A DNA stretch of 64,000 bases from Bradyrhizobium altum (GCF_020889705.1 NZ_JACMYP010000005.1:33031-97030); one strand, 5' to 3'. Positions 7,543-17,469 are shown, numbered from the stretch's first letter. Numbers and translations: made by a program. Notes: generated by a model not told the origin, from the sequence alone.

Positions 7543-10355
7543 TCATTGTCCCAGCCGCTCGATCAGGGCAGGCGCGTGCACCTGGTCGGCCTTGTAGTTG
7601 CCAGTCAGCGTGTACATCACGATGTTGACGCCGGCGCGGAAGGCGAATTCGCGCTGGCGCGGCTCGCCCGGGGTCAGCGGCAGCATCGGCTGCCCGTCGG
7701 GACGGATCGCCCAGGCGCCGGCGAGGTCGTTCGACGTGATGATGATCGGCGAGACGCCATCGCCGCCGCGTGCCGGGCGCTGCGCGGCCTCCTCGTCGTC
7801 CTCGCGCGGCAGCGCCTCGACCCAGCTCTGGCCCGAGTTGAAGCGGCCGGGGAAGTCGCGCAGCAGATAGAACGTCTTGGTCAGCACGTGCTCGCGCGGC
7901 ACCGGCTCGAGCTCGGGCACGTCGAGGGTCGACAGCAATTCGCGCAGCGTCTGCATGCCCGGCGTCTGCGACGCGCCATTGTCGCCCGGCGGCGCCTCGA
8001 CAGCGTCGCGGGTGTCGAAGATCACGGTGCCGCCCTGCTTCATATAGGCGTCGATCTTGTTGATGGCGTCCTGCGCCGGCTTCGGCGCGCCCGGCACGAT
8101 CGGCCAGTAGATCAGCGGGAAGAATGCCAGCTCGTCGCGCGCGGGATCGATGCCGACGGGATCGCCGGCTTCCAGTGCGGTGCGCTGCCCGAGGAACAGC
8201 GTCAGGCCGGACATCCCGGCCTTGACGATGGAATCGACGTCGGCATTGCCGGTCACGACATACGCCAGCCGCGTCTGCGACACCGCCTTGATGGCGAAGT
8301 CGTCGCTGCTGGCGTTCTGGGCGCGCGTCGGCGACGGCACCATCATGGTGGCAAGGACGAAGGCCAAGGCAAGCACCGCCAGCGCGGCGCGCCGCCGGAT
8401 CAGCGCGGCAAGGCCGCCGCCGAGCATCGCCACCACGATCGCATCGAGCAGGAACAGCGCCAGCGCCGTCGACAGCATGATGCCGCGCAGGTCACGCGGC
8501 TCGCTGTTGGTGTAGGTCGCATGCTTCGCGCGCAGGCCGGAGGTGTCGAGCGGCGCAATGCGGTCGGCGGAGGCCAGCGTGTTGACCGCGATCGGGCTCT
8601 CGGCGGTGCCGTAGAAGCCGGGCGGATGGTCCGCGGTGCCGCGGTCGCGATAGTCCGCCGACATCGGCTTGGCGGTCGACGGCGGCGGGCCGAACGCGCC
8701 GAAGCCATCGAGCGTGCGCAGCGGCGCGACCGTCTCGGCATTGGGATCGCTGGCGACGCCGGGGCCGGGCTTCGAAGTGTAGCCGGACATGTCGATCAGC
8801 CGGCGCAGCATCTCGACGAAGGTGCCGGACATCGGCAGGTCGGACCAGCGCATGTCGCGCCGACATGGAACAGGCTGACCACGCCCTTGCCGCGATGCTC
8901 GCCGGTGACGAGCGGCGTGCCGTCCTCGAGCGAGGCCCAGCTCTTGGTCGCGAGCACGGCGTCGGGCTCGGCCAGCACCTGGCGGCTCACGGTGATGTCC
9001 TTCGGCACGGTGAGGCCCGTGAACGGGCCATCGGCGGCGAACGAGGCCATGTGTTGCGGCTTCTCCCAGGTCAGGCTGCCGCCGAGCGTGCGTCCGCCGC
9101 GGCGCAGCTTGACGGGAACGAGGTCGTCATCGGCCTGCGCGAGGCGAGGGCCTGCGAAGCGCACCAGCACGCCGCCTTGCTCGATCCAGGCATTGAGGCG
9201 GTCGCGGATCTCCGGCGACAGCGTGCCGACGTCGGCCATCACGATCATCGGCAGCCGCTGGTCGAGGAATTGTCCGATCACCTGCTGCGGCGCGCCGCGA
9301 TCGCCGAGCCTGACGTCGGCGAAGGGCGACAGCGCGCGGGAGAGATAGAAGGTCGAGGCCAGCAGCGGCTGTGCGGTGTCGTTGCTCGCACCCGAGACCA
9401 CGCCGATGGCGCGGCGGCGCCAGCGCCGGTCGAGCAGCTGCACGGCGCCGGCCGAATGCTCACCGGAAATTTCGAGCCGCGCGATGTCGTTGCGCAGTTC
9501 GACCGGAAGATCGAAGGCAGCTTCGGTCTCGCGCTCCTGCGGGCCGAATGCGTAGCGGGCCTCGCCGATCGGCGAGCCCTTGGCGTCGACCGCGCGCACC
9601 GTTCCCGCCGCGATGCCGCTTTCGGTGCGCAGGACCTTCACGGTCATCTTGGCGGCGGCGTTCTCGGCCGCGACCAGTGCCTGCGCGGATTGCGCGCCGC
9701 CGGTATAGATCGTCAGATTGCGGCTCTCGATCACCTTGCCGAGACCTTCGGTGAATTCGCTGCCGCGGCCGGTGTCGACGCCGTCGGACAGCCAGGCGAT
9801 GTCGCAGTCGCCGGTCGATTTGAGGAAACGTTCCAGCGTCGCCAGGGTTTCAACGCGATCGATCGAGTAGGGTTTTGGCGCAAGCTGGCGCAGCGCGACG
9901 CGCGCGGCGCCGGCCGGCATCAGCGTGATGTCGCGCGTCGGCTCGGACAGCGGCACCAGCGCGACGCCGCGGCGGTCGCTGTCGGCATTGGTGACCAGCT
10001 CGTCCGCGGCCTTGATCCGCGCATCCCAACTCGAGGCCGCGCTCCAGCCGTCGTCGAGCAGGATCACCAGCGGCTGCTTGCCGGCGGCAACGCCGGTCTG
10101 CGGATTCCAGATCGGTCCGGCGGCGGCGAAGATGACCAGCGCGGCGGCGGCGAGCCGCAGCAGCGTCAGCCACCACGGCGTGCGCGACGGCGTCTCCTCC
10201 TTGGGCGCGATGTCGAACAGCAGCCGCGTCGGCGGGAATTCGATCCGGCGCGGCCGCGGCGGCATCACGCGCAAGAGCCACCACAGCACCGGCAGGCTGA
10301 CCAGCCCCAATAGCAGCAATGGTTCGGCGAAGGAGAGCGGGAGGCCTGCGATCAT
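7543..10355 (-). pseudogene. BatA-N/DUF4159 membrane protein gene, split by a -1 frameshift
   Basis: Two overlapping frames together encode one protein. The upstream frame from the ATG at 10355 begins MIAGLPLSFAEPLLLLG and shows the aerotolerance-regulator N-terminal (BatA) domain with two membrane helices, then a VWA-like region. Near 8856 it reads VVSLFHVGA and then turns into TCAGPTCRC nonsense ending at 8796. The -1-related frame resumes exactly there with MRWSDLPMSGTFVEMLRR and runs to 7543 through a membrane segment and a DUF4159 domain (IYWPIVPGAPKP, GGTVIFDTRDA). Restoring one base (GCGACATG to GCGGACATG) gives 937 aa, the length I expect for the family. It overlaps the DUF58 gene by 4 bp. 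Either a real lesion or a sequencing error. Confidence 0.8.
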
Positions 10356-11293
10356 GCGCTGCGTCCCGCTTTGACGGTCGAGCGGCCGCCGCCCTTGCTC
10401 ACCATCATGCCCGCGTGCAGGAACAGCAGCAGTTCGGCCGCGGAGCGGCTGGTGGTGTGGGTCGAGAACAGCCAGTCGAGCCGGTTGGTCTCGGCACGGA
10501 TCTGCTCGCGATGCAGCGCGACGCGCGCGACATAGTCGCTGGCCCAGCTCTCGGCACGGCCCGCGGTGATGACGCTGCCGGCCTCCGGCTCGACGAATTC
10601 GACGCGACCGGAATAGGGGAAGATCTCTTCGGCGGGATCGACGACCTGGATCATCGTGCCGTGCGCGCCCGACGAGGCGAGCCCGGCCAGCATGGTCGTG
10701 ATCTCTGCGATCGGCGACCAGAAATCCGACAGCACGACGACTTCGGCCAGCGACGACGGGACGAAGGACGGCGGCAGGCTCGCGCGCGTCGTCTCGTCGT
10801 GCAACATCGCTTCCGCCATCTTGTCGATCACGTTGAGGCTTGCGGTCGGGTTCAGCAGGCCGGGAATGCCGACGCGTTCTCCGCCCGCAACGAGCAGCTC
10901 GGCAAGCGCGAAGGCGACGATCAGTCCGCGCTCCAGCTTGCTGTCGCGGGCTTCGCGCGAGGCAAAGGCCATCGAGGACGAGCGGTCGGGCCAGATCCAC
11001 ACCGTGTGCGCGGCCTCCCACTCCTGCTCGCGGACATAGAGATGGTCATCGCGCGCCGAGCGGCGCCAGTCGACGCGCTGCGACGGCTCGCCGGAGACGA
11101 AGCGGCGGTATTGCCAAAAATTCTCGCCCGAGCCGGCGCGGCGGCGGCCGTGCAGGCCATGGATGACGTTGGCGGCGACACGGCGGGCCTCAAGCACAAG
11201 ACGCGGCAGCGATGCGGCGAGCGTTCGGCTTTCGCCATCGGCACGTCGAACCGCCAGGATCTCCTCGTTCTGGTGCCTGTTGTCTGCCGCCAT
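10352..11293 (-). CDS. DUF58 domain-containing protein
   Basis: A 313-aa DUF58 protein. The family signature is clear: GSGENFWQYRRFVSGEPSQRVDWRRSAR around residues 55-83, followed by a VWA-like fold with VWIWPDRSSSMAF and VVVLSDFW. DUF58 proteins are routine partners of MoxR AAA ATPases, and the pair is thought to act as a chaperone-like module. The ATG at 11293 overlaps the moxR stop as TGATG, indicating translational coupling; its own stop overlaps the next start. An upstream in-frame TTG is unlikely. Confidence 0.9.
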   Translation of the reverse strand: MAADNRHQNEEILAVRRADGESRTLAASLPRLVLEARRVAANVIHGLHGRRRAGSGENFWQYRRFVSGEPSQRVDWRRSARDDHLYVREQEWEAAHTVWIWPDRSSSMAFASREARDSKLERGLIVAFALAELLVAGGERVGIPGLLNPTASLNVIDKMAEAMLHDETTRASLPPSFVPSSLAEVVVLSDFWSPIAEITTMLAGLASSGAHGTMIQVVDPAEEIFPYSGRVEFVEPEAGSVITAGRAESWASDYVARVALHREQIRAETNRLDWLFSTHTTSRSAAELLLFLHAGMMVSKGGGRSTVKAGRSA

Positions 11294-12297
11294 CAACCGA
11301 TCCGCGTCTTCAGCTGCTTGATCACGTCAGGAATGGTGCGGCCCTCGGCGCGCGCCGAGAAGGTCAGCGCCATGCGGTGCTTGAGCACGGGCTCGGCGAG
11401 ATCGAGCACGTCGTCGATCGACGGCGCGAGCCTTCCGTCGAGCAGCGCGCGGGCGCGGACCGCCAGCATCAGCGACTGGCTGGCGCGGGGACCGGGTCCC
11501 CAGGCGATCAGCTTGCCGGCTTCTCCGCCCTCGGTGCCGGGGCGGGCGGCGCGCACCAGCGTCAGGATCGCCTCGACCACGGAATCGCCGACCGGCAGGC
11601 GGCGCACCAGGCGTTGCGCGGTGATCAGCGTCTCGGCGTCCATCGACGCCTTGGCGAGCGTCTCATCGGCACCGGTGGTTTCGAACAGGATGCGCCGCTC
11701 GGCGTCGCGATCGGGATAGTCGACGTCGATTTCCATCAGGAAACGGTCGAGCTGCGCCTCGGGCAGCGGATAGGTGCCTTCCTGCTCGAGCGGATTCTGT
11801 GTCGCGAGCACGTGGAACGGCTTCGGCAAATCGTGTCGCGCGCCGGCAATGGTGATGTGCTGCTCCTGCATGGCCTGCAGCAGCGCCGATTGGGTGCGCG
11901 GGCTGGCGCGGTTGATCTCGTCGGCCATCAGGAGCTGCGCGAACACCGGACCCGAGATGAAGCGGAACGAGCGCTTGCCGGCGGAACTCTCATCGAGCAC
12001 TTCGGCGCCGAGAATGTCCGACGGCATCAGGTCGGGCGTGAACTGGATGCGCTTGGCGTCGAGCCCGAGCGTGACGCCGAGCGTCTCGACCAATTTCGTC
12101 TTCGCAAGGCCGGGGACGCCGATCAGCAGCGCGTGGCCGCCGGACAGGATCGTCACCAGGGTGTTTTCGATCACCTGGTCCTGGCCGAAGATGACGGTGG
12201 CGACCGCTTCCTTGGCAGCCTTGATCTGGCCCGCGACCTGCTCGGCCGAGCGGACGATCACATCTTCCAGTTTTTCGACGCTGTCTGCACCGGCCAT
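11293..12297 (-). CDS. MoxR family AAA+ ATPase
   Basis: A 334-aa MoxR ATPase and the first gene of the four-gene operon running to 5478. The Walker A region reads LIGVPGLAKTKLVETLG near residues 58-74, the Walker B region LLMADEINRASPRTQSALL, followed by sensor 1 (LATQNPLEQEGTYPLPEAQLDRF) and the C-terminal lid. It is a cytoplasmic AAA+ protein that uses ATP to remodel or activate partner proteins; the DUF58 and VWA-like products next to it are the expected partners. The substrate in this organism is unknown. Confidence 0.9.
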   Translation of the reverse strand: MAGADSVEKLEDVIVRSAEQVAGQIKAAKEAVATVIFGQDQVIENTLVTILSGGHALLIGVPGLAKTKLVETLGVTLGLDAKRIQFTPDLMPSDILGAEVLDESSAGKRSFRFISGPVFAQLLMADEINRASPRTQSALLQAMQEQHITIAGARHDLPKPFHVLATQNPLEQEGTYPLPEAQLDRFLMEIDVDYPDRDAERRILFETTGADETLAKASMDAETLITAQRLVRRLPVGDSVVEAILTLVRAARPGTEGGEAGKLIAWGPGPRASQSLMLAVRARALLDGRLAPSIDDVLDLAEPVLKHRMALTFSARAEGRTIPDVIKQLKTRIG

Positions 12298-12526
12298 TCG
12301 ATCCGCTCCTTCTTGACGATGCGCTCGATTCTCGCGTCGTCACCACATGGGCTGCATGCTAAACCTATGCGAAGGCCATGTATTCGTTGAATTAAACTAT
12401 CCCCACCTTATCGGTATTTCAGGGTATGAACGGCATCACGATGTGGCGAGAATGACATCCCGACCACATCTCAGGATACGTGCACCAATTGTGCCAGATT
12501 GAGGGTTGGAAACTTCAGGGCAAACA

Positions 12527-13183
12527 ATGGCGAAGCAAGGGCAGAGCGATTCCGGCAGTGAAACTACGGGGCTCGAAACGAAGGCCCTCGGAGGCAAGGG
12601 CCTCGAAGGGCTGACCACTGCCGCCAATCAAGCCGCGGCATCGGCTCCGGCCGGACGCAAGGGCCTGCCGCCGGTTCATCTATGGAATCCGCCGTTCTGC
12701 GGCGATCTCGACATGCGAATCGCGCCCGACGGCACCTGGTTCTACATGGGAACGCCGATCGGACGCCCCGCGCTGGTGCGGCTGTTCTCCACGATTCTGA
12801 AGCGCGAGGACGGCAAGCACTTTCTCGTGACACCGGTGGAGAAGGTCGGCATCCGCGTCGATGACGCGCCGTTCCTTGCGGTGGAAATGCAGACCGAGGA
12901 AGACGCGCGCGGCCGTTTGCTCAGGTTCCGCACCAATGTCGACGACTGGGTCGATTGCGAGAAGGGCCACGGCCTCAGATTCAAGGCCGCCGAGGACGGC
13001 GGATTGACGCCCTATCTGCATGTCCGCGCCGACCTGTGGGCCAAGGTCACCCGCGCGCTCTACTACGATCTGGTTGACATGGGCGAGGAGCGGATGGTCG
13101 ATGGTCAGGAGATGTTCGGCATCGAGTCCGGCGGCGAGTTTTTCGCGATGGCCGATGCCAGCCAGGTGAGGGGCGCACTTTGA
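12527..13183 (+). CDS. DUF1285 domain-containing protein
   Basis: A 218-aa protein of the DUF1285 family. After a low-complexity Gly/Ala/Thr-rich N-terminus of about 45 residues it shows the conserved core PPVHLWNPPFCGDLDMRI, DGTWFYMGTPIGRPALVRLF and later FLVTPVEKVGIRVDDAPF. The function of the family is unknown. The gene is divergent from moxR and heads a tightly packed run with CoA pyrophosphatase, DUF6111 and the CCA-adding enzyme. The ATG at 12527 was preferred to the upstream ATG at 12506 because the region before it has no conserved character. Confidence 0.8.
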   Translation: MAKQGQSDSGSETTGLETKALGGKGLEGLTTAANQAAASAPAGRKGLPPVHLWNPPFCGDLDMRIAPDGTWFYMGTPIGRPALVRLFSTILKREDGKHFLVTPVEKVGIRVDDAPFLAVEMQTEEDARGRLLRFRTNVDDWVDCEKGHGLRFKAAEDGGLTPYLHVRADLWAKVTRALYYDLVDMGEERMVDGQEMFGIESGGEFFAMADASQVRGAL

Positions 13184-13851
13184 ACGAGCCGTTGCTGAAG
13201 GTGAAGCCGGCGACGATCAGCTCGACGGAATTCTTCGCGCGAGCCCGCACGCGGCTCGATTTCGAAGTGCCGCCGGGGCTGGTCGATCCGCATATCATTC
13301 CGCGCACTGGGGATTCCGGCAACGATCGCATGCTCGAGATCGTGGCGCAGGAGCAGCCGGTGCGGCCGGCCGCGGTGCTGATCCCGGTGGTCGATCATCC
13401 CGAGCCGACCGTGCTGTTGACGCAGCGCTCGCCCAATCTGTCGAGCCACGCCGGTCAGATCTCGTTTCCCGGCGGCAAGATCGACGCCACCGATGCCTCG
13501 CCGCTCGATGCGGCGCTGCGCGAAGCCTGCGAAGAAGTCGGGCTGAAGCGGGAATTCATCGACCCTGTCGGCTATCTCGACCTCTATGGCACCGCGTTCG
13601 GCTTCCGCATCCTGCCGACGGTCGCCAGGGTGAGACCGGGATTTACCTTAGAGATCAACGAGGCCGAGGTCGTCGATGCGTTCGAGGTGCCGCTCGCTTT
13701 CCTGATGAACCCCGAGAATCATCAGATCCACACCAAGGAATTCCGCGGCATGGACCGGTCCTACTACGCGATGCCGTTCGCCGAGCGCTACATCTGGGGC
13801 GCGACCGCCGGCATCCTGCGGGTGCTGTACGAGCGGATCTACCTGTCATGA
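13180..13851 (+). CDS. Nudix CoA pyrophosphatase
   Basis: A 223-aa Nudix enzyme of the coenzyme A pyrophosphatase subgroup. The subgroup signature is visible as SSHAGQISFPGGKID followed by the Nudix helix with PLDAALREACEEVGL near residues 105-120. It is expected to split CoA or oxidised CoA into 3',5'-ADP and phosphopantetheine, trimming damaged cofactor. The start is a TTG that overlaps the DUF1285 stop (TTGA), and its own stop overlaps the next gene by 4 bp, so the block is translationally coupled. Confidence 0.85.
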   Translation: MNEPLLKVKPATISSTEFFARARTRLDFEVPPGLVDPHIIPRTGDSGNDRMLEIVAQEQPVRPAAVLIPVVDHPEPTVLLTQRSPNLSSHAGQISFPGGKIDATDASPLDAALREACEEVGLKREFIDPVGYLDLYGTAFGFRILPTVARVRPGFTLEINEAEVVDAFEVPLAFLMNPENHQIHTKEFRGMDRSYYAMPFAERYIWGATAGILRVLYERIYLS

Positions 13852-14111
13852 TCCGCACGGTGTTGACCGAGGTCGGAATCTTCCTGATCCCTTTCGCGGT
13901 CTATGCCATCTTCCTCATCGCGACGCGGTCCGGCGTGACGCTGCCGACATCCTGGCCGCTCGACATGATCGCGAAGCTGACGCTGGCGGCGCTGGTGCTG
14001 GTCATCGTGAGCTTCGTACTGCTCGCCGAATTGACCGGCGCGCCGCCGAACTCCACCTACGTTCCCGCCCATATCGAGAACGGCAGGCTGGTGCCGGGAG
14101 CTGAGAAATGA
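13848..14111 (+). CDS. DUF6111 family small membrane protein
   Basis: An 87-aa integral membrane protein with two predicted helices, residues about 8-26 (VGIFLIPFAVYAIFLIA) and 42-63 (IAKLTLAALVLVIVSFVLLA), and a short polar tail ending NGRLVPGAEK. It matches the small DUF6111 membrane protein that I associate with this gene neighbourhood in Bradyrhizobiaceae. No function is known. It overlaps both neighbours by 4 bp (ATGA), so it is embedded in the operon between the CoA pyrophosphatase and the CCA-adding enzyme. Confidence 0.8.
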   Translation: MIRTVLTEVGIFLIPFAVYAIFLIATRSGVTLPTSWPLDMIAKLTLAALVLVIVSFVLLAELTGAPPNSTYVPAHIENGRLVPGAEK

Positions 14112-15364
14112 GCGAGGTGCGCCTGTTGTCCGACGCGCCATGGCTCGCTTCGGGGCCCGCGGCGCGCGTGCTCGGCTTGCTCAATGCCGACGGCGAGGAA
14201 GCGCGGGTGATCGGCGGCGCCGTGCGCAACGCGCTGATGCGGATTCCGCTCGCCGACATCGACATCGCCACCACGGCAGTGCCGGAGGAGGTGATCCGCC
14301 GCGCCAAGCGGGCGGCCATCAAGAGCGTGCCGACCGGCATCGAGCATGGCACGGTGACCCTGGTCGTCGACGGCCATCCCTTCGAGGTGACGACGCTGCG
14401 CGAGGACACCGAGACCTATGGCCGCAAGGCCAAGGTGGCGTTCGGGCGCGACTGGGTGCGCGACGCCGAGCGGCGCGACTTCACCATCAACGGCCTGTCG
14501 GTCGACGCCTCCGGCGTCGTGCACGATCACGTCGGCGGTCTCGCCGACATCGAAGCGAGGCGCGTGCGCTTCATCGGCGATCCCGCGCAGCGGATTGCAG
14601 AGGATTATCTGCGCATCCTGCGCTTCTTCCGCTTCCACGCCGCCTATGGCGCAGGCGAGGTCGATCGCGCCGGCTATCTCGCCTGTATCAGCGGGCGCGC
14701 CGGACTTGCCGGCCTCTCGGCCGAGCGCATCCGCATGGAGATGCTCAAGCTCGTGGTCGCGAACGGTGCCGCCGGCGCGGTGGTCGCGATGGGCGATGGC
14801 GGATTGCTGCTGCCGCTGTTCGGCGGCGTCGCCTATACCGGGCCGTTCGCGGCGATGATCGAGATCGAGCAGCTGATGGCGCTTAAGCCGAGCGCGACCC
14901 GCAGGCTGGCCGCGCTGACGGTCGCCGTGACCGAGGACGCGCGGCGGATCGCGAGCCGGCTGCGGCTCTCCAACGCCGAGGCCAAGGCGCTCGACTCGAT
15001 GGGCCATCGCTGGTGGCGCCTGCCCGGCATGGACGAGGCGCGCGCCAAGCGCAGGCTCTACCGGCTCGACGAGGAGCCCTATCGCGATCGGCTGCTGCTC
15101 GCCTGGGCGCGAACCGGCGCGAACCGCGACGTCGATCAGTGGCGCGCACTCGCCACGCTGCCGCAGCGCTGGCGCGCCCCTCACTTTCCGTTGCGGGCGT
15201 CGGATTTCATCGCGCGCGGGATTGCCGAGGGACCGGCGCTGGGGCACGTCCTGACCCTCGCCGAGGATGCTTGGCTAGCGGCGGATTTCCCGCTCGATCC
15301 GCAGGTGTTGTCTGGCATCGCCGACCAGACCGTTTCCCGTTTCACCCGCGACCATCGGCTCTAG
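14108..15364 (+). CDS. cca: CCA-adding tRNA nucleotidyltransferase
   Basis: A 418-aa class II CCA tRNA nucleotidyltransferase/poly(A)-polymerase-like protein that builds or repairs the 3' CCA end of tRNAs. The catalytic head shows the GG-x-VR block as VIGGAVRNALMRIPLADIDI with the metal-binding Asp pair in DIDIA near residues 50-54. It is followed by RDFTINGLSVD and the primer-binding RIAEDYLRILRFFRFHA. No HD phosphohydrolase domain is apparent at the C-terminus, as in many alphaproteobacteria. It is the last gene of the four-gene block. Confidence 0.88.
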   Translation: MSEVRLLSDAPWLASGPAARVLGLLNADGEEARVIGGAVRNALMRIPLADIDIATTAVPEEVIRRAKRAAIKSVPTGIEHGTVTLVVDGHPFEVTTLREDTETYGRKAKVAFGRDWVRDAERRDFTINGLSVDASGVVHDHVGGLADIEARRVRFIGDPAQRIAEDYLRILRFFRFHAAYGAGEVDRAGYLACISGRAGLAGLSAERIRMEMLKLVVANGAAGAVVAMGDGGLLLPLFGGVAYTGPFAAMIEIEQLMALKPSATRRLAALTVAVTEDARRIASRLRLSNAEAKALDSMGHRWWRLPGMDEARAKRRLYRLDEEPYRDRLLLAWARTGANRDVDQWRALATLPQRWRAPHFPLRASDFIARGIAEGPALGHVLTLAEDAWLAADFPLDPQVLSGIADQTVSRFTRDHRL

Positions 15365-15450
15365 ATTTTCTTGCCGGGTATCTTGCCGGATTTTCTTGCC
15401 GGCATCTCGATGCCGCCGGCATCTGCCAGGCAGCATCGCGCCAACAGATC
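15365..15450. repeat. Short direct repeats between convergent genes
   Basis: The 86-bp gap between the convergent cca and DUF2158 genes opens with GATTTTCTTGCCGG-like units repeated about three times (15363-15402), then an inverted GCCGGCATC/GATGCCGCCGGC stretch. No gene is visible; it may serve as a terminator. Confidence 0.4.
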
Positions 15451-15729
15451 TCAAGCCGCCTTACGCTTCTTCTTGCGATCGCCGTCGTCGTCCTCGTCTT
15501 CGTCGTCCTCTTCTTCCTCGTCGTTGTCTTCGTCCTCGTCGTCTTCCTCTTCATCGTCTTCCGGATCGATTTCGGCCGACTCGAGTGCGACGAGCGGCAG
15601 GGTTTCGCGAAACAGGTCGCCGTCCGTGCCCATCCACAGGCACTCGACCTTGTCTTCGTCGACTTCCACCACCGTGATCGGATGGCCGCCGGATTTCAGC
15701 ATGACGACATCGCCTGGTTTCAGTTCCAT
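15451..15729 (-). CDS. DUF2158/YodC-like protein with acidic tail
   Basis: A 92-aa protein. The first 50 residues form a small barrel domain of the DUF2158 (YodC) type: MELKPGDVVMLKSGGHPITV, with ECLWMGTDGDLF following. The remainder is an extreme acidic tract of about 30 Asp and Glu residues (about 55-84) capped by a basic KKKRKAA end. The barrel is a family of unknown function; the charged tail suggests interaction with basic partners such as nucleic-acid-binding proteins, which is inference only. A strong ribosome binding site (GGAGGG) lies 7 bp before the ATG. Confidence 0.75.
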   Translation of the reverse strand: MELKPGDVVMLKSGGHPITVVEVDEDKVECLWMGTDGDLFRETLPLVALESAEIDPEDDEEEDDEDEDNDEEEEDDEDEDDDGDRKKKRKAA

Positions 15730-15840
15730 GATTTTCCCTCCGCGCTGGATGACGCGGACGGCAAGCTAGCGACCGGTGATGACAGTGCGATCACGGCCGG
15801 CGCCTGGCGCTGTGGATTTGCGGTGAAAACAGAAGCTGCG

Positions 15841-16580
15841 TTATTTCGGCGCGGCCGGAACCAGTTCGGTCAGCGAGCGGATGATGCGGTCGGGCTTGAT
15901 CGTCGATCCCGGCGGCAGCCCGACACCGTGCACGTCCATCCAGATCGCGTAGATGCCAAGCCGCTGCGGCGCCACGACTTCCCACTCCAGATTGTCGCCG
16001 ATCATCCAGGTATCCGATGCGGTGACGCCGAGTGCCTGCATCGCGTGCAGATAGGCGCGCTCCTCCGGCTTGCCGAAGCCGTGCTCGCCCTCGATCTGGA
16101 TGTGATCGAAGCGATGGCCGAGCGCGAAGCGCTCGACCTTGGCGCGCTGCATGTCGGCGGCGCCGTTGGTGACCAGTGCGAGCTTGATGCCGAGCGCCTT
16201 GAACGCATCGATCGCTTGATGCGCGCCGGGGAACACGAACATCTCCTCCTCGCGATAGGCGGTGAAGCGATCGGCGATGCGGTCCGCGAGATCGTCCGGC
16301 AGCGTACGATGGCCGGCCGCTGCAAGCTGAGCGAAGCCGCCCTTCACGGTCAGCCGCCGCGCCTCGCCGAGCTTGATCCGCCAGATCGGCTCGGCGTCGA
16401 CCAGAACTGCCGTGCATAGGCCAAGAGCGCCGTCGCGACCATGTCCGGCGGCAGGGGAGCGAGCTCTGCGGCGAACTCGGTGGTAATCGTGTTCCAGGCG
16501 ATCTCGGGACGTCCATAGGCCGACAGGATGGTGTCATCCATGTCGATCAGCATCGCTCGCGGCAGATCAGTCACGGCCAT
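15841..16580 (-). pseudogene. HAD family hydrolase gene, split by a -1 frameshift
   Basis: Two consecutive frames encode one HAD-superfamily phosphatase. The first, from the ATG at 16580, gives [20 protein letters not shown] with the catalytic DMDDT motif I and runs to AYARQFWS before becoming TPSRSGGSSS nonsense. The second frame, entered near 16398, continues naturally as DAEPIWRIKLGEARRLTVKGGFAQ and carries motif II (LALVTNGAAD), the motif III lysine region and motif IV (TWMIGDNLEWEV). One inserted base in TGGTCGACGCC restores a 246-aa enzyme. The N-terminus overlaps the hemF stop by 10 bp, so it was cotranscribed with hemF. It may be a true lesion or a base-calling error. Confidence 0.8.
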
Positions 16581-17467
16581 TTCACCTCCGGCGGCAGCGA
16601 CGACAGGATCGAATCGACATTGCCGCCGGTCTTCAGGCCGAAGATGGTGCCGCGATCGTAGAGCAGGTTGAATTCGACATAGCGCCCGCGGCGGATCAGC
16701 TGCTCGTCGCGATCCTCCGCGCTCCAGTCGGCCTCGAAATTGCGCCGCACCAGGTCGGGATAGATCTTCAGGAAGCTGCGCCCGACGTCCTGGGTGAAGG
16801 CGAGATCGGCCTCCCAGTCGCCGCTGTCGTGCCAGTCATAGAAGATGCCGCCGATGCCGCGCGCTTCCTTGCGGTGTGGCAGATAGAAATAGTCGTCGCA
16901 CCATTTCTTGTACTTGTCGTAGTCGGCGACGCCGTTCGGTCCGCTGCAGGCCTCTTTCATCGCGGCATGGAAGGCGACCGTATCGGGGTCTTCCTGGGTG
17001 CGTCGCCGGTTCAGCACCGGCGTCAAATCGGCGCCGCCGCCGAACCAGGCTTTGGTGGTGACGACGAAGCGGGTGTTCATGTGCACGGCGGGCACGTTGG
17101 GATTGCGCAAGTGCGCGATGAGCGAAATCCCCGACGCCCAGAACCTCGGATCGTCGGCGGCGCCGGGAATCTGCGCGCGGAATTCGGGGGCGAACTCGCC
17201 ATGCACGGTCGAGCAGTGCACGCCGACCTTCTCGAACAGCCGCCCCTTCATGATCGACATCACGCCGCCGCCGCCGGGCTTGCCGGTGTGATCGGTGCGA
17301 TCCCAAGGCGTGCGCACGAAGCGGCCAGCGTTGCCGGGATGGAGTGCGGCGGGGGCATCGTCCTCAAGCGTCTCGAAGGCCGCGCAGATGTCGTTGCGCA
17401 GCGCCTCGAACCAGCCGCGCGCACGCGTCTTGCGGTCCTCGATGATGGCGGGGTCTGTTGGGAGCAT
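16571..17467 (-). CDS. hemF: Oxygen-dependent coproporphyrinogen III oxidase
   Basis: A 298-aa HemF, full length for the family. It carries out the O2-dependent oxidative decarboxylation of coproporphyrinogen III to protoporphyrinogen IX in haem synthesis. Highly conserved blocks are present: [12 protein letters not shown] near residue 63, [36 protein letters not shown] and [18 protein letters not shown]. The gene lies just downstream of queD (2-bp gap) and upstream of the HAD gene, so a qued-hemF-HAD transcript is likely. Confidence 0.95.
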   Translation of the reverse strand: MLPTDPAIIEDRKTRARGWFEALRNDICAAFETLEDDAPAALHPGNAGRFVRTPWDRTDHTGKPGGGGVMSIMKGRLFEKVGVHCSTVHGEFAPEFRAQIPGAADDPRFWASGISLIAHLRNPNVPAVHMNTRFVVTTKAWFGGGADLTPVLNRRRTQEDPDTVAFHAAMKEACSGPNGVADYDKYKKWCDDYFYLPHRKEARGIGGIFYDWHDSGDWEADLAFTQDVGRSFLKIYPDLVRRNFEADWSAEDRDEQLIRRGRYVEFNLLYDRGTIFGLKTGGNVDSILSSLPPEVKWP

Positions 17468-17469
17468 GA

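Noticed and set aside
10356..11021. N-terminal extension of the DUF4159 gene to 11021
   Set aside because: It overlaps the DUF58 gene in another frame; the true start is the ATG at 10355 with the membrane-helix N-terminus.
15363..15402. Possible CRISPR-like direct repeats
   Set aside because: Only about three short units without regular spacers or cas genes.
16390..16405. Programmed ribosomal frameshift in the HAD gene
   Set aside because: There is no slippery heptamer or stimulatory structure at the junction, and this family is not known to use one.
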